Program-made: the position numbers and the translations under genes
Origin: Bryobacterales bacterium
Lineage (GTDB): Bacteria > Acidobacteriota > Terriglobia > Bryobacterales > Bryobacteraceae
Length of the DNA stretch: 64,000 nucleotides
Reading direction: 5' to 3'
NCBI GenBank assembly: GCA_020852175.1
Contig: JADZBH010000004.1
Span: 157,440-221,439, forward strand
Part shown: positions 17,268-26,501 of the stretch, piece by piece
Position numbering within the stretch: the stretch's first letter is position 1
Layout of the letters: each line of letters starts with the position of its first letter
Notes under the pieces: generated by a model
Told to the model about the DNA's origin: nothing
Databases searched by the model: none
Seen by the model: the letters and a program-made list of their open reading frames with translations, nothing else

Positions 17268-18959
17268 ATGAAAAGAGCCGTTCGGAGTGCGCGTATTGGT
17301 CTTCTGGCGCTCGTCATGACGCTACTCTGCGGCTGCGGCGCGGATGCCGGCCTGAAATTCTGGTTCGTGGACTCCCTGGTGAAGGTGTTTCCGGACGATC
17401 CGGCCGGCAAGGGCCAACTCGACAAGGCGGTCTTCCAGGCGGCGCGCAATTCACATGTCAGCATCCAACTGGCACTGCGGTCCGCGCAACCCGCGGGCGA
17501 TTTGTATGTCGATGCCCCCGCCCTCGCCGGCCCCGGACAGCCCATCGATACGGCGCGCGTCCGGTGGGTGGAATACGTCGTGGTGACCTCCAACACGAAG
17601 AATACGCCCGATGATGAGCTCTTGCGAAAGGCCCCGGCGCTGTTCCCCGACGCGTTGTTTACCGAGTTTCCGATTACGGTGAAGAAGAACCTGACGCAAT
17701 CGGTGTGGGTCACCATCCATGTACCGCCGGATCAGGAACCCGGGGAATACAAGGGACAGTTGCTGCTGCGGCAAGGCACGGACACGATCGCGACCGCGCC
17801 CTACACGCTCGTGGTTCACAAAGCCACGGTGCGGACGCCCATTCCGCTGGCGATCAACAACTACCTCAATTTGAGCGATTCCCACCTGGAGCAGTTTCAT
17901 GGCTGCACGCGAGGCTCAGCCCCGTGGTGGACTCTGATCGCCAACTACGCACGCTTCTGGGCGGGCTATTACCAGACGGCTGTTCGCGCCAACGTTGTTT
18001 CCCTGGCAAGTCCCGAGATCGTGGGCGGTGGTATGCGGTACAACTTTCGCGATTTCGAGCGCTACGTCGAGACGTGGGAGACGGCGGGAGTGAAAGGCCA
18101 GATCGATGGGGGCAATCTGATGGAACGGCAACGGCGTCGCGATGCCACCATCATGACCAAGGCATGGGTGGTGGAAGACGGCAAGCCGGCTCTGCGCAAC
18201 ATCCCCTGGAACGATCCGCGCGCGCAGCAGTTCCTGAGCACATTCCTGCCTGCGCTCCACAAACGCCTCCAGGAGCTTGGATGGACGGCAAAATACCTCC
18301 AGGGGATCATGGACGAGCCGAACCAGTGGGAGGTCCCTGCGTTTCTCGACGCCGCCGGGAAGGTCCGGAAGCTCATGCCGGGGGTACGGACCATCGAGCC
18401 GGCTGGACTACGCCAGGACACCAGTTTCATGAAGAAGACGGTGGACATCTGGGTGCCGCAACTCGGCACGTTCGATGAGAAGACAGACCTGCTGGAGAAA
18501 CACATCAGCGAGGACAACGGCGAAGTGTGGTTTTACACGGCCTTGTCGCCTCGCGGAAAATATCCCAACCGTTTCGTGGACACGTCGCTCACCAAGGTGC
18601 GGCTGCTGCATTGGATCAATTACAAGTGGAACTTCACCGGCTTCCTGCACTGGGGCGGCAACTACTGGGGGCCAGCGCCGCTCAAGGACACGCAACCCGT
18701 CATTAACGAAGGCCGGACCCACCTGCCGCCGGGCGATGCCTTCATCACCTACCCGGCGCGAACGGGCCTTTACAGTTCGATCCGGCTGGAACAGATGCGC
18801 GAGGGTATCGAGGATTATGCTCTGCTGAAACAACTCGAAGTGCAGGACAGCGCTTTGGCGCGGAAACTTGCGAACGAAGCCGTGAAGACGTTCGTCGATT
18901 ATGTGCGCGAGCCCAGGGAGTTCCGGGCAATCCAACAAAAGGTGCTCGACGCCCTGTAA
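17268..18959 (+). CDS. DUF4091 / GH123-like lipoprotein (copy 2)
   Basis: A 563-residue paralogue of the preceding gene. The ATG is chosen because AAAGGAGG lies seven bases upstream; a GTG one codon earlier is also in frame. The lipobox (TLLCGCGAD) and the motif FVDSLVKVFPDD at the mature N-terminus match copy 1, as do GIMDEPNQ (acidic pair), FTGFLHWGGNYW and MREGIEDYALL. Only the catalytic barrel and C-terminus are well conserved; the N-terminal beta domain diverges more. Tandem duplication followed by divergence suggests two related substrates or two chain ends of one glycan. Cotranscription is likely from the spacing. Confidence 0.8.
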   Translation: MKRAVRSARIGLLALVMTLLCGCGADAGLKFWFVDSLVKVFPDDPAGKGQLDKAVFQAARNSHVSIQLALRSAQPAGDLYVDAPALAGPGQPIDTARVRWVEYVVVTSNTKNTPDDELLRKAPALFPDALFTEFPITVKKNLTQSVWVTIHVPPDQEPGEYKGQLLLRQGTDTIATAPYTLVVHKATVRTPIPLAINNYLNLSDSHLEQFHGCTRGSAPWWTLIANYARFWAGYYQTAVRANVVSLASPEIVGGGMRYNFRDFERYVETWETAGVKGQIDGGNLMERQRRRDATIMTKAWVVEDGKPALRNIPWNDPRAQQFLSTFLPALHKRLQELGWTAKYLQGIMDEPNQWEVPAFLDAAGKVRKLMPGVRTIEPAGLRQDTSFMKKTVDIWVPQLGTFDEKTDLLEKHISEDNGEVWFYTALSPRGKYPNRFVDTSLTKVRLLHWINYKWNFTGFLHWGGNYWGPAPLKDTQPVINEGRTHLPPGDAFITYPARTGLYSSIRLEQMREGIEDYALLKQLEVQDSALARKLANEAVKTFVDYVREPREFRAIQQKVLDAL

Positions 18960-19098
18960 GTTCTTCAAACCGGCCCCGCGCCACTTACGACCCAGCGATT
19001 AGCTCCGTACAGCCTCCGGCGATGCCGTATACTTTCTCATGAAGAAGTCGGCAAATGCTCTCCATGACGGCCCGGAACACACATGATTCGCTGCCGTC

Positions 19099-20226
19099 GT
19101 GAACTTGGCCGCCAGGAGCAACCATCTGACAAGGTCTTCCACGCGTATCCCGGCTCGAACCGGGAAAAGTGCCGGACCCTCCGGTTTCCGCGCCCTCGCC
19201 GCCGGACTATCCCCCGCCTACTTCGCCATGGTGATGGCGACGGGCATCGTCTCGCTCAGTGCGCAGATGCTGGAAATGCCCCGGCTCGCCTCCGCTCTGT
19301 TCGTGCTGAACTGCGTGGCGTATGTCTCCATCTGGACGCTATACGTTCTTCGCATACGGTGGTTCGGCCGCGCGGTACTTCACGACCTTACGGATCATCA
19401 ACGCGGCCCCGGGTTCTTCACATCGGTGGCCGCTTCGGGCATCCTCGGCGCCGAGTTCGTTCTCATCGCAGGCGACTACCACGTTGCCTCCGCGCTGTGG
19501 GTTCTGGCCATCGTCCTGTGGGTGTCACTGATCTATACGATTCTGACGGCGTTCACCATCAAGGAAGATAAGCCGGATTTGCAAGCGGGGATCTCCGGCG
19601 CCTGGCTGCTCGCCGTCGTGGCCACACAATCGGTGGCCAGCCTAAGCGCCCTGGTCGCGCCCCATTGGAACCAGCCTTACCGGCTCATGATCAACTTCTT
19701 CGCCCTCTCCATGTGGCTGTGGGGCGGCATGCTGTACATCTGGATGATCTCGCTGATCTTCTACCGCTACACATTCTTTCGTTTTTCTCCCGGCGACCTC
19801 TCTCCGCCGTACTGGATCAACATGGGAGCGATGGCCATCTCCACGCTGGCCGGGGCGCGGCTGATCATGAACACGGCCGACGCGCCCTTCCTCCTTTCCG
19901 TGCTCCCCTTCCTGAAAGGCTTCACTGTGTTCTATTGGGCGACGGGCACATGGTGGATTCCCATGCTTCTGATCCTGGCGGCCTGGAGACATGTGTACAA
20001 GCGATTTCCGCTCGCCTATGATCCGCTCTATTGGGGCGCCGTGTTTCCCCTCGGCATGTACGCCGCCTGCACCTTCCAGATGGCCCAGGCAATGCACCTG
20101 GATTTCCTGTTCGTCGTGCCGCGCATCTTTATCTATGTAGCCCTTGCCGCATGGTTGGCCACCTTCTGGGGACTTTGCCGCACGCTGGCGGGCGGGCTGC
20201 GGAAGACGTCGCGCAAAGCCGAATAG
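19099..20226 (+). CDS. TDT-family transporter (tellurite-resistance/C4-dicarboxylate, SLAC1-like)
   Basis: A 375-residue inner-membrane protein with about ten hydrophobic helices. The segment LSPAYFAMVMATGIVSL is the family's first-helix signature (P-x-x-F-x-x-x-M-x-T-G). Later helices include the polar YWINMGAMAISTLAG and GTWWIPMLL stretches seen in TehA/Mae1/SLAC1-type anion carriers. Substrates in the family include malate, sulfite and chloride; none can be assigned here. The start is GTG; the first 25 residues are hydrophilic and poorly conserved, so an internal start cannot be excluded. No operon partner. Confidence 0.8.
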   Translation: MNLAARSNHLTRSSTRIPARTGKSAGPSGFRALAAGLSPAYFAMVMATGIVSLSAQMLEMPRLASALFVLNCVAYVSIWTLYVLRIRWFGRAVLHDLTDHQRGPGFFTSVAASGILGAEFVLIAGDYHVASALWVLAIVLWVSLIYTILTAFTIKEDKPDLQAGISGAWLLAVVATQSVASLSALVAPHWNQPYRLMINFFALSMWLWGGMLYIWMISLIFYRYTFFRFSPGDLSPPYWINMGAMAISTLAGARLIMNTADAPFLLSVLPFLKGFTVFYWATGTWWIPMLLILAAWRHVYKRFPLAYDPLYWGAVFPLGMYAACTFQMAQAMHLDFLFVVPRIFIYVALAAWLATFWGLCRTLAGGLRKTSRKAE

Positions 20227-20384
20227 CCAAGCACCAGCCCCGGCAATAACGGACCTGACATAGGGACAATTGAGAGACATCTGGGGCTCCTCTTTCAGCT
20301 CCGATGCTGGTATACTTCCCCGAACGAAAAGCTCCGTGGGAGTATCTTAATTTCGTTTTACACGGGAGCTGTGGGGAGGTTTCC

Positions 20385-23300
20385 ATGTTGTCAAACGTCC
20401 GCCGATCGCTGCATTCCGCACTTTTAGCGATTAGCTTCTTGTCCGCGCCGCTGGCGGCGCAAACGCTCGGCACGGTCACCGGCGAGGTGAAAGACTCCTC
20501 CGGCGCCGTGGTTGCAGGAGCGGCCATCACGGTCCGCAACACCGCCACCAACGGCATAAGAAATGCCACCACGAACCAGGATGGCGTCTATACCATCCCC
20601 GCCCTCGTGCCGGGAATGTATGAGGTGAAGGCCGAGCGGGAAGGTTTCAAGTCAGCTTCCCGGTCCAGCATCGAGTTGCAGGTTCAACAGACGGCCCGCG
20701 TCGACTTCGCTCTAGAAGTCGGCCAAGTGAGCGAAATGGTGGAGGTGTCCAGCGCTCTGCCTCTGCTCACCACCGAGGATGCGACGGTGGGCACGGTGAT
20801 CGAGCAGCGCCGCATCACCGAGCTGCCGCTGAACGGACGGAACTTTTTCAGCCTGGTGGCTTTGAGCCCGAACGTCACTTACGGCTTCAATCAGGCGGCG
20901 CAAGCGGTGGGACGCCAGGGCGGATCACGGTCGGATCTCACCATCTCCCTGTCCGGCGCGCGTTCGGCCTGGAGCAATTACACGCTGGACGGCATCACGA
21001 ACACCGACATCAACTTCAACCTCTACATCGTGCTCCCCTCGGTGGAAGCACTGCAGGAGTTCAAGGTGCAAACGGGAATCTATCCGGCCGAATTCGGACG
21101 CGGCACCGGCCAGATCAACGTTTCCACCAAGGGAGGTTCCAACCAGTATCACGGCGCCTTGTTCGAGTTCCTGCGCAACGACAAGCTCGATGCGCGCCCC
21201 TATTTCTTCAAGGACCCGGAAAGCCCCAACCAGGTGGCGCCTCTCAAAGCGCCCTACCGCCAGAACCAGTACGGCGGCACCTTGTCCGGCCCGATTCAAA
21301 TCCCCAAACTCCTCGATGGGAAGAATCGCATCTTCTTCATGGCGAACTATGAGGGATTCAAGTCACGACGTACCGTTCCCAGCTTTTTCACGACCATGAC
21401 TCCCGCCATGCGGAGTGGTGACTTCTCGGTGGTGACCTCGTCGTTGCAAGATCCGAATACGCGCGTGCGCACGCCCAACCCGAATGGTTCTGGCTTCACC
21501 ATCGCCTCCACGCCTTTCGCCGGCAACCAGATTCCCGCATCGCGAATCAGCCCCGGAGCGAAATATCTGCTGGACTCCTTTGCTCCGCTGCCCAATGTCT
21601 CGCAAACCGGACTGCCCAACCGGAACTATGAGTGGACCGCCAAGACCCCCGTGGATAAGGACCAGTTCACCGGGCGCATAGACTTCAATGAGAGTTCCAA
21701 TTCGCAATGGTTCGGCCGCTACTCCTGGACCGACGAGCTCACCACGTCGCCCGGCGTCAAGCTGAACGGCACGCAACTCTACACGCGCGCCAGCCAGTGG
21801 GTGCTCTCCAATACGCGCGTCTTCAGTTCTTCCAAGGTGAACGAGTTCCGCTTCGGCTACAACTCGATGTTCAATAACATCAGCCAGGAGTTGGCCGGCG
21901 TGGAAAACGCCAACGAGAAACTGAACACGCCGATTAAGGTGACCGATCCGAACTCATGGGGCATTCCCGACGTCAACATGAGCGGAAGCACGCTGAACCG
22001 CTTCGGCAACGACGCCAACGGTCCGTTCAGCATCGACAACAAGATCTACCAGGCGGTGGACAATTTTTCGTGGATCACCGGCAAGCACTCGATCCGGTTC
22101 GGCGGCGAGTATCGCTACGATCAGTTTTTGCAGGTGGGCAACGAATTTGCCCGGGGCCGGTTCACCCACTCGGGCAGTTTCACCGCCAACGGAAATACGC
22201 TGGCCGGCGGTTACAATGGCGCCGACCTGCTGCTGGGAGCCCCGAGCACGGTCGAGGCCGCCGTCGCACTGGCTCGCGGCGATTTCCGTAACAACGAAGT
22301 CGCCTTCTACGTGGACGACGTGTACAAGGTGACGCCGCAATTGACCCTTAACCTCGGCTTGCGTTATGAACTCGCCCAGCCGCTGCTGGACAAGTTCGGC
22401 TTGCAGCCCAACTTCCAACTCCGGCAGCCACTGCCCTCCATCGCCAACGTGCCGGACGCCAATCTGCATCCCGTCTTCGTCCGTACGGGAAGAGGCGATT
22501 TCTACGACGACCTCGCCTTCCGCTTCAACGGCCCGGTGCAATTGGCGCGCGACGGGCGGATGGGCGACCGTCTCATCACCACCGACCGCAACAACTTCGC
22601 CCCTCGCTTCGGAATCGCCTACAGTCCATCGGCGAAATGGTCGTTCCGCGCGGGCGCGGGCATGTTTTACGCGCAGGAGAGCAAAAACTCGATCTTCGAC
22701 ATGAGCCGCGCCGCCGGCGGCCGCGCCAACCCGATCATTGACCAGCAAGCCGCGCCCACGCTCACCTACAGCAACTACATCAATACCGCGCAGTTGCCCG
22801 TACGGTTCACGCCAGGGCTCACCTGGGGCGCCGACTACAACCTGCGGACCACTTACTCCATCCAATACCTGTTCAACGTGCAGCGGACCTTGGGACAGCA
22901 CTCGGTTCTGGAGTTCGGCTACACCGGCAACTCCAGCCGCAAGGTGAACTACCTGGTGAACGCCAACGCGCCCCTGCCGGGCATCACGACCTTCGATTCC
23001 CGCGAGCCGTATCCCGAATGGCATGGCATTCAGTTTCTCAATGGGGACGGCATTGGCAGCTACAACGCCTTCTCCTCGAAGCTCACGCAGCGCTTCTCCA
23101 ACCGGCTGACGGCCATGTTCAGCTATACCTGGTCGAAGGCTCTCGACGAGAACTCGGCCATTCGCGGTACCGGCTCCGATTTCACGCTCATGAACCAGCG
23201 CTGCCGCTCCTGCGACTACGGTTACGCCGGCTTCGACATTCCCCACCGCTTCGTGATGTCCGTGCTCTATAACCTGCCCTTCGGCAAGGGCCAGCCGCTG

Positions 23301-23798
23301 GCCAACGGCAACGCGATTCTCGACAAGATCATTGGCGGCTGGCAGCTTTCCACGATCACCACGATCCAGAGCGGGACCGCGATCAACCCGGAATCCTGGG
23401 ATTCCGCCGGCATGGGAGCGGGCTTCCCCCACTCCAACCGGTTGAACTGCGTCGCCGGTGTCAATCCAGTGGCGAGCGATCCGACGTCTGACCGGTACTT
23501 TGTCCGCGAGGCCTTCACCAACGTCGTCGCGAACCAGTTCGGCGGCTGCGCCCGCAATTCGCTACGAGCGCCCTCCACCTGGAACGTGGACTTCTCGACC
23601 ATGAAGGATTTCCGCATCCACGAGCAACACACGATCCAATTCCGCATGGAGATGTTCAACGCTCCGAACCATCCGGCCTGGGGACGGCCCTCGGGCGCTT
23701 GGGGCTCACAGGGCGTGAACCCGACGGCGGCCTTCGGCCGGATTCGCTCCACCAGCCAGTTGCGGCAGATCCAGTTCGCACTCAAATACTCGTTCTGA
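20385..23798 (+). CDS. TonB-dependent receptor with carboxypeptidase-like regulatory domain (Oar-like)
   Basis: A 1137-residue outer-membrane protein. The chosen ATG follows GGGGAGG and gives a good signal peptide (LLAISFLSAPLAAQ). Residues 27-110 are the carboxypeptidase-regulatory-like beta-sandwich (GTVTGEVKDSSGAVVAGAAI), then a plug (RRITELPLNGRNFFSLVALS) and a long beta-barrel ending in an aromatic residue (FALKYSF). Large receptors of this Oar-like kind are numerous in acidobacteria, and many take up glycans or peptides. No SusD-like partner or substrate enzyme is adjacent, so the ligand is unknown. A hairpin with a T-rich tail follows. Confidence 0.88.
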   Translation: MLSNVRRSLHSALLAISFLSAPLAAQTLGTVTGEVKDSSGAVVAGAAITVRNTATNGIRNATTNQDGVYTIPALVPGMYEVKAEREGFKSASRSSIELQVQQTARVDFALEVGQVSEMVEVSSALPLLTTEDATVGTVIEQRRITELPLNGRNFFSLVALSPNVTYGFNQAAQAVGRQGGSRSDLTISLSGARSAWSNYTLDGITNTDINFNLYIVLPSVEALQEFKVQTGIYPAEFGRGTGQINVSTKGGSNQYHGALFEFLRNDKLDARPYFFKDPESPNQVAPLKAPYRQNQYGGTLSGPIQIPKLLDGKNRIFFMANYEGFKSRRTVPSFFTTMTPAMRSGDFSVVTSSLQDPNTRVRTPNPNGSGFTIASTPFAGNQIPASRISPGAKYLLDSFAPLPNVSQTGLPNRNYEWTAKTPVDKDQFTGRIDFNESSNSQWFGRYSWTDELTTSPGVKLNGTQLYTRASQWVLSNTRVFSSSKVNEFRFGYNSMFNNISQELAGVENANEKLNTPIKVTDPNSWGIPDVNMSGSTLNRFGNDANGPFSIDNKIYQAVDNFSWITGKHSIRFGGEYRYDQFLQVGNEFARGRFTHSGSFTANGNTLAGGYNGADLLLGAPSTVEAAVALARGDFRNNEVAFYVDDVYKVTPQLTLNLGLRYELAQPLLDKFGLQPNFQLRQPLPSIANVPDANLHPVFVRTGRGDFYDDLAFRFNGPVQLARDGRMGDRLITTDRNNFAPRFGIAYSPSAKWSFRAGAGMFYAQESKNSIFDMSRAAGGRANPIIDQQAAPTLTYSNYINTAQLPVRFTPGLTWGADYNLRTTYSIQYLFNVQRTLGQHSVLEFGYTGNSSRKVNYLVNANAPLPGITTFDSREPYPEWHGIQFLNGDGIGSYNAFSSKLTQRFSNRLTAMFSYTWSKALDENSAIRGTGSDFTLMNQRCRSCDYGYAGFDIPHRFVMSVLYNLPFGKGQPLANGNAILDKIIGGWQLSTITTIQSGTAINPESWDSAGMGAGFPHSNRLNCVAGVNPVASDPTSDRYFVREAFTNVVANQFGGCARNSLRAPSTWNVDFSTMKDFRIHEQHTIQFRMEMFNAPNHPAWGRPSGAWGSQGVNPTAAFGRIRSTSQLRQIQFALKYSF

Positions 23799-23843
23799 TA
23801 GGGAGCGGCCTGTCAAGCCCACGGGTCTGACGGTTTGAGTTCC

Positions 23844-23879
23844 GGGCCGGTGTTCTTCTGCAAAGAGGGAAACCGGCCC
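23844..23879 (+). terminator. Hairpin with T-rich tail downstream of the TonB-dependent receptor
   Basis: Perfect 8-bp arms GGGCCGGT and ACCGGCCC separated by 20 bases, followed within five bases by GGTTTTAG. It lies 45 bases after the receptor stop, consistent with a rho-independent terminator, although the loop is long. Confidence 0.5.
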
Positions 23880-23892
23880 TTCGGTTTTAGAC

Positions 23893-24175
23893 AGCAGCGC
23901 CTGTGACAGCGTCGCGGCGACCGGTCTTGCTGTGGTCACCCGCTTTGGCGGGCGCCAGCGTGGAAGCGATGACTGCGTTGGCCACGCCGACCTACGCCAT
24001 TTGCCAGCACGGAACATGCCGGTTGGCCCGGCTTCGTAACAGACTTTCAGATGTTGCACCGGGCCCGGTTTGCCGATCAGCTTGCGGATCGATTCCAGCC
24101 GGTTCGGAATGATTCCCAGCGAGCGGACCGCGCCTCCCGGTTCGACCACCGCCTCTTTGCAGCGTAACCCGCGCC
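23893..24175 (-). pseudogene. IS110-family transposase remnant (N-terminal, frameshifted)
   Basis: The 434-base gap between the receptor and actF holds a decayed transposase. One minus-strand frame reads RSLGIIPNRLESIRKLIG then VQHLKVCYEAGPTG, the typical N-terminal DEDD-domain stretch of IS110 transposases. After a small deletion or frameshift the next family block appears in another frame as VIASTLAPAKAGDHSKTGRR (usual form: APTLVPVKAGDRVKTDRRDA). The rest of the transposase and both ends are missing. Apart from this remnant and the hairpin nearer the receptor, I see nothing else in the gap. Confidence 0.75.
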
Positions 24176-24232
24176 ACCGCGAATCGGTGGTTGGCCGCTT
24201 CATCTTGACTGAACGGCGCCGGAACGGCTGGC

Positions 24233-25363
24233 TCAGTTGTGGTAGTGCAGGCTCTCCTCCAAGCGGGGGTCGGCCATCGGGACCGGTGCGGCCTGGCGGT
24301 ACGCGCGTTGGAATAGATAAATGAACAGCGCGGCGGAACCGATCAGCGCACCGGCATCCCAAATCGCGAAGCTGGGATTGGCGCCAGCCGAAGACGGCTT
24401 GATCATGAGGTAGAGATCCAGCCAGCGGCCAATCAGAACTACGCCAGCTACGCGCGCAATCAAATGAGGAGTCCGCTTGACGCGTTTGGGCAACAGCGCG
24501 AAGAACGGGAACACCCAGTTCAGGATCATGTTCAGCAGGAACAGAGGCCCCCAGAATCGCTGGATGCGGCTGATGTAGTAAACGGTCTCTTCGGTGATGT
24601 TCGCATACCACATCAGCATGTACTGGCTGAACCAGATGTACATCCAGAAGGTGGTGAATCCGAACAGCAGCTTGCCCAGGTCGTGAAAGTGTTCCTCATT
24701 CACGAAATCGCGCAGGGGACCGGTACGCCGCAGCCAAACCAGAAGCAGAATCAGCGCCGCCAGACCGGAAGAAAACATTCCGGCGAAGTTATAGATGGCG
24801 AAGATCGTGCTGTACCAGTGCGGCTCCAGGGACATGATCCAGTCGAAGCTGGCCAGGGAAAACGTGATGGCGAAGACGACAAGGAATCCCACGCACACGC
24901 GGGTAATCCGGCCCGTAAGCCCGGCATCGCGCGTCATATCCTGCAACCGTGAATACCGCACGATCACCCGCGCGAACACCCACCAGATCAGCAGGAAGAG
25001 CGCGGCCCTTCCGAGGAAAAACGGAAGGTCGAGCCACATCCGCTTGAATCCCGTGAAGTGATCCTGCTCGTGAACCCAGGGATACACCACGGGCGCGAAC
25101 GCAAGGACGGCGGCGATCAATGCCGAGCCGGCCGGAAGGACGGAGGACATCGCCTCGGGAACGCGCTTGAAGGCCACCGACCAGCTTGCCCCACTGGCGT
25201 ATTGAACGGAAACAAAGAAGATTCCGAACAGGCCCATGCCGAGAAGCCAGAAGCCCGCGGTAAGCAGGCTGCCCAAGGCGGACTGCGGAGAGACCGCCAA
25301 TCCGAGCGCTACCGCCGCGCCGCCCGCCGCGGCCAGTCCGATACACCATCTACACTGCGTCAT
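24233..25363 (-). CDS. actF: Alternative complex III subunit ActF (NrfD-like quinone-binding membrane protein)
   Basis: A 376-residue NrfD/PsrC-like inner-membrane subunit of alternative complex III, the cytochrome bc1-independent quinol:electron-acceptor oxidoreductase. About ten transmembrane helices are visible. ActF-typical stretches are FDWIMSLEPHWYSTIFAIYN and FGFTTFWMYIWFSQYMLMWY. In the known complexes ActC and ActF are the two large membrane subunits; ActC carries the main quinol site. It is the last gene of the 13-gene minus-strand unit and overlaps actE by ATGA. A decayed IS110 piece begins 57 bases after the stop. Confidence 0.9.
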   Translation of the reverse strand: MTQCRWCIGLAAAGGAAVALGLAVSPQSALGSLLTAGFWLLGMGLFGIFFVSVQYASGASWSVAFKRVPEAMSSVLPAGSALIAAVLAFAPVVYPWVHEQDHFTGFKRMWLDLPFFLGRAALFLLIWWVFARVIVRYSRLQDMTRDAGLTGRITRVCVGFLVVFAITFSLASFDWIMSLEPHWYSTIFAIYNFAGMFSSGLAALILLLVWLRRTGPLRDFVNEEHFHDLGKLLFGFTTFWMYIWFSQYMLMWYANITEETVYYISRIQRFWGPLFLLNMILNWVFPFFALLPKRVKRTPHLIARVAGVVLIGRWLDLYLMIKPSSAGANPSFAIWDAGALIGSAALFIYLFQRAYRQAAPVPMADPRLEESLHYHN

Positions 25364-25974
25364 GGCTTAACCTCGCTTGGCGCCCCGGCCGCTGCCAGGG
25401 AATCCTGGGGCGGCTGCAACCGCCGTTGCAGCGTTCGCACGTACAGTACGGCCTTCCAGCGGTCTCCGGCTTCAATCTGCGCCGCGTAAGCCGGCATGTT
25501 TTTCTGCCCGAAGGTGATTAAGTGGAAAATCTGCCCGTCCTTCATGGCCAGGGCCTTTTCGCTGTTCAATGGCGGCGGAGCCGGGAAGCCGCGCATGGCT
25601 ACGGCGCCATCGCCCCGCCCCGAAGCGCCATGGCATGGCGAACAATAGATGCGGAACACCTCGCCGCCGCGGGCGGATGCATCCAGATCCTCGGCGGAAA
25701 CGGGATTCATCAACGTAGCCCCCGCGCGAAGCGCCTCGGCTTCCCCTGGTCCATAACCCAGGTCTTTGCGGCCTCTCGGCAACGCGCCTTCGGGAGGGAG
25801 TTGCAGCGTCCTGCCTCCTTGCAGATCCGGGTGGCTGGAATATGCCTTGTAGGCGGCCGTACGCACCATCTCGGGGATGAACTCGAAGTTCGTCGCCGTT
25901 GACGATGGACGGACAAATACATTCGCCGCCACCGAGGCGAGGAAGGCGGCCATCAGAAACAGGTTGAGCCTCAT
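25360..25974 (-). CDS. actE: Alternative complex III subunit ActE, monohaem cytochrome c
   Basis: A 204-residue periplasmic cytochrome c of alternative complex III. The ATG giving [20 protein letters not shown] overlaps the actD stop by ATGA and supplies an N-terminal signal/anchor; a longer open frame upstream is only read-through of actD. The haem-binding site is CSPCHGASGRGDG with a later Met ligand candidate (GQKNMPAY). ActE accepts electrons from the ActA haems in the studied complexes and passes them to a periplasmic carrier or oxidase. No lipobox Cys is seen, unlike some characterised ActE proteins. Confidence 0.9.
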   Translation of the reverse strand: MRLNLFLMAAFLASVAANVFVRPSSTATNFEFIPEMVRTAAYKAYSSHPDLQGGRTLQLPPEGALPRGRKDLGYGPGEAEALRAGATLMNPVSAEDLDASARGGEVFRIYCSPCHGASGRGDGAVAMRGFPAPPPLNSEKALAMKDGQIFHLITFGQKNMPAYAAQIEAGDRWKAVLYVRTLQRRLQPPQDSLAAAGAPSEVKP

Positions 25975-26501
25975 GCGGCTTCCTCCTCGGCGCGCTCGTA
26001 AACCTCGATGGCGCCATACGACTCCAGCAGGCGCTGCACCTGGGGCGGATCGAACGCGGCGTCGGCCTCCTCGATCACCAGGGCAAAACGGTCGTTCGTG
26101 GTGCCCTTGTTGGCGATCACGGCCTTCCTTCCCGGATACAGCCGGCTCACCAGGAAAAACGCGAACACCGTGCTCAAGCCCGCGAACAGAACCATCACCT
26201 CGAACGTGATGGGCACGAAGGCGGGCAGTGAGTCCCAAGGCTTGCCGCCCACGTTGATGGGCCAATCCACGGCGGTCGTCCAATACTCAAACCAGACCTT
26301 CAGCGCGGCGCCCGAAAGGCCCAGCGCGAAGCACACCCAGGGCAGCCGCGAAGGCGGCAACCCCATTGCCTGATCCAATCCGTGCACGGCATAGGGCGCG
26401 TAGACGTCGAGAATTGGCAGTCCCTGGCTTCGCACGGCCCGGGTCACTCGCAGGAGATCCTGCTCGTCGTTGAAGATGCCGACCATGACGCGGCGTGTCA
26501 T
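25971..26501 (-). CDS. actD: Alternative complex III subunit ActD (DUF3341)
   Basis: A 176-residue membrane subunit of alternative complex III with the DUF3341 layout. It has a soluble N-terminal ferredoxin-like fold ([20 protein letters not shown], then the family motif [20 protein letters not shown]), two transmembrane helices ([20 protein letters not shown] and [20 protein letters not shown]) and a charged C-terminus. The ATG start overlaps actC by ATGA. ActD has no cofactor and is thought to hold the membrane arm together. Confidence 0.9.
   Translation of the reverse strand: MTRRVMVGIFNDEQDLLRVTRAVRSQGLPILDVYAPYAVHGLDQAMGLPPSRLPWVCFALGLSGAALKVWFEYWTTAVDWPINVGGKPWDSLPAFVPITFEVMVLFAGLSTVFAFFLVSRLYPGRKAVIANKGTTNDRFALVIEEADAAFDPPQVQRLLESYGAIEVYERAEEEAA

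Noticed and set aside
19039..19086. 15-codon frame after a TATACT element before the TDT transporter
   Set aside because: No ribosome-binding site, no coupling to the next gene and no recognisable content.
21954..23432. Frame of 492 codons opposite the TonB-dependent receptor
   Set aside because: No motif; the receptor frame is continuous and ends with a proper C-terminal aromatic strand.
23706..24611. Continuous 301-codon minus-strand frame across the receptor end and actF end
   Set aside because: Only its middle is real: an IS110 relic that itself changes frame. The ends are shadows of the two neighbours.
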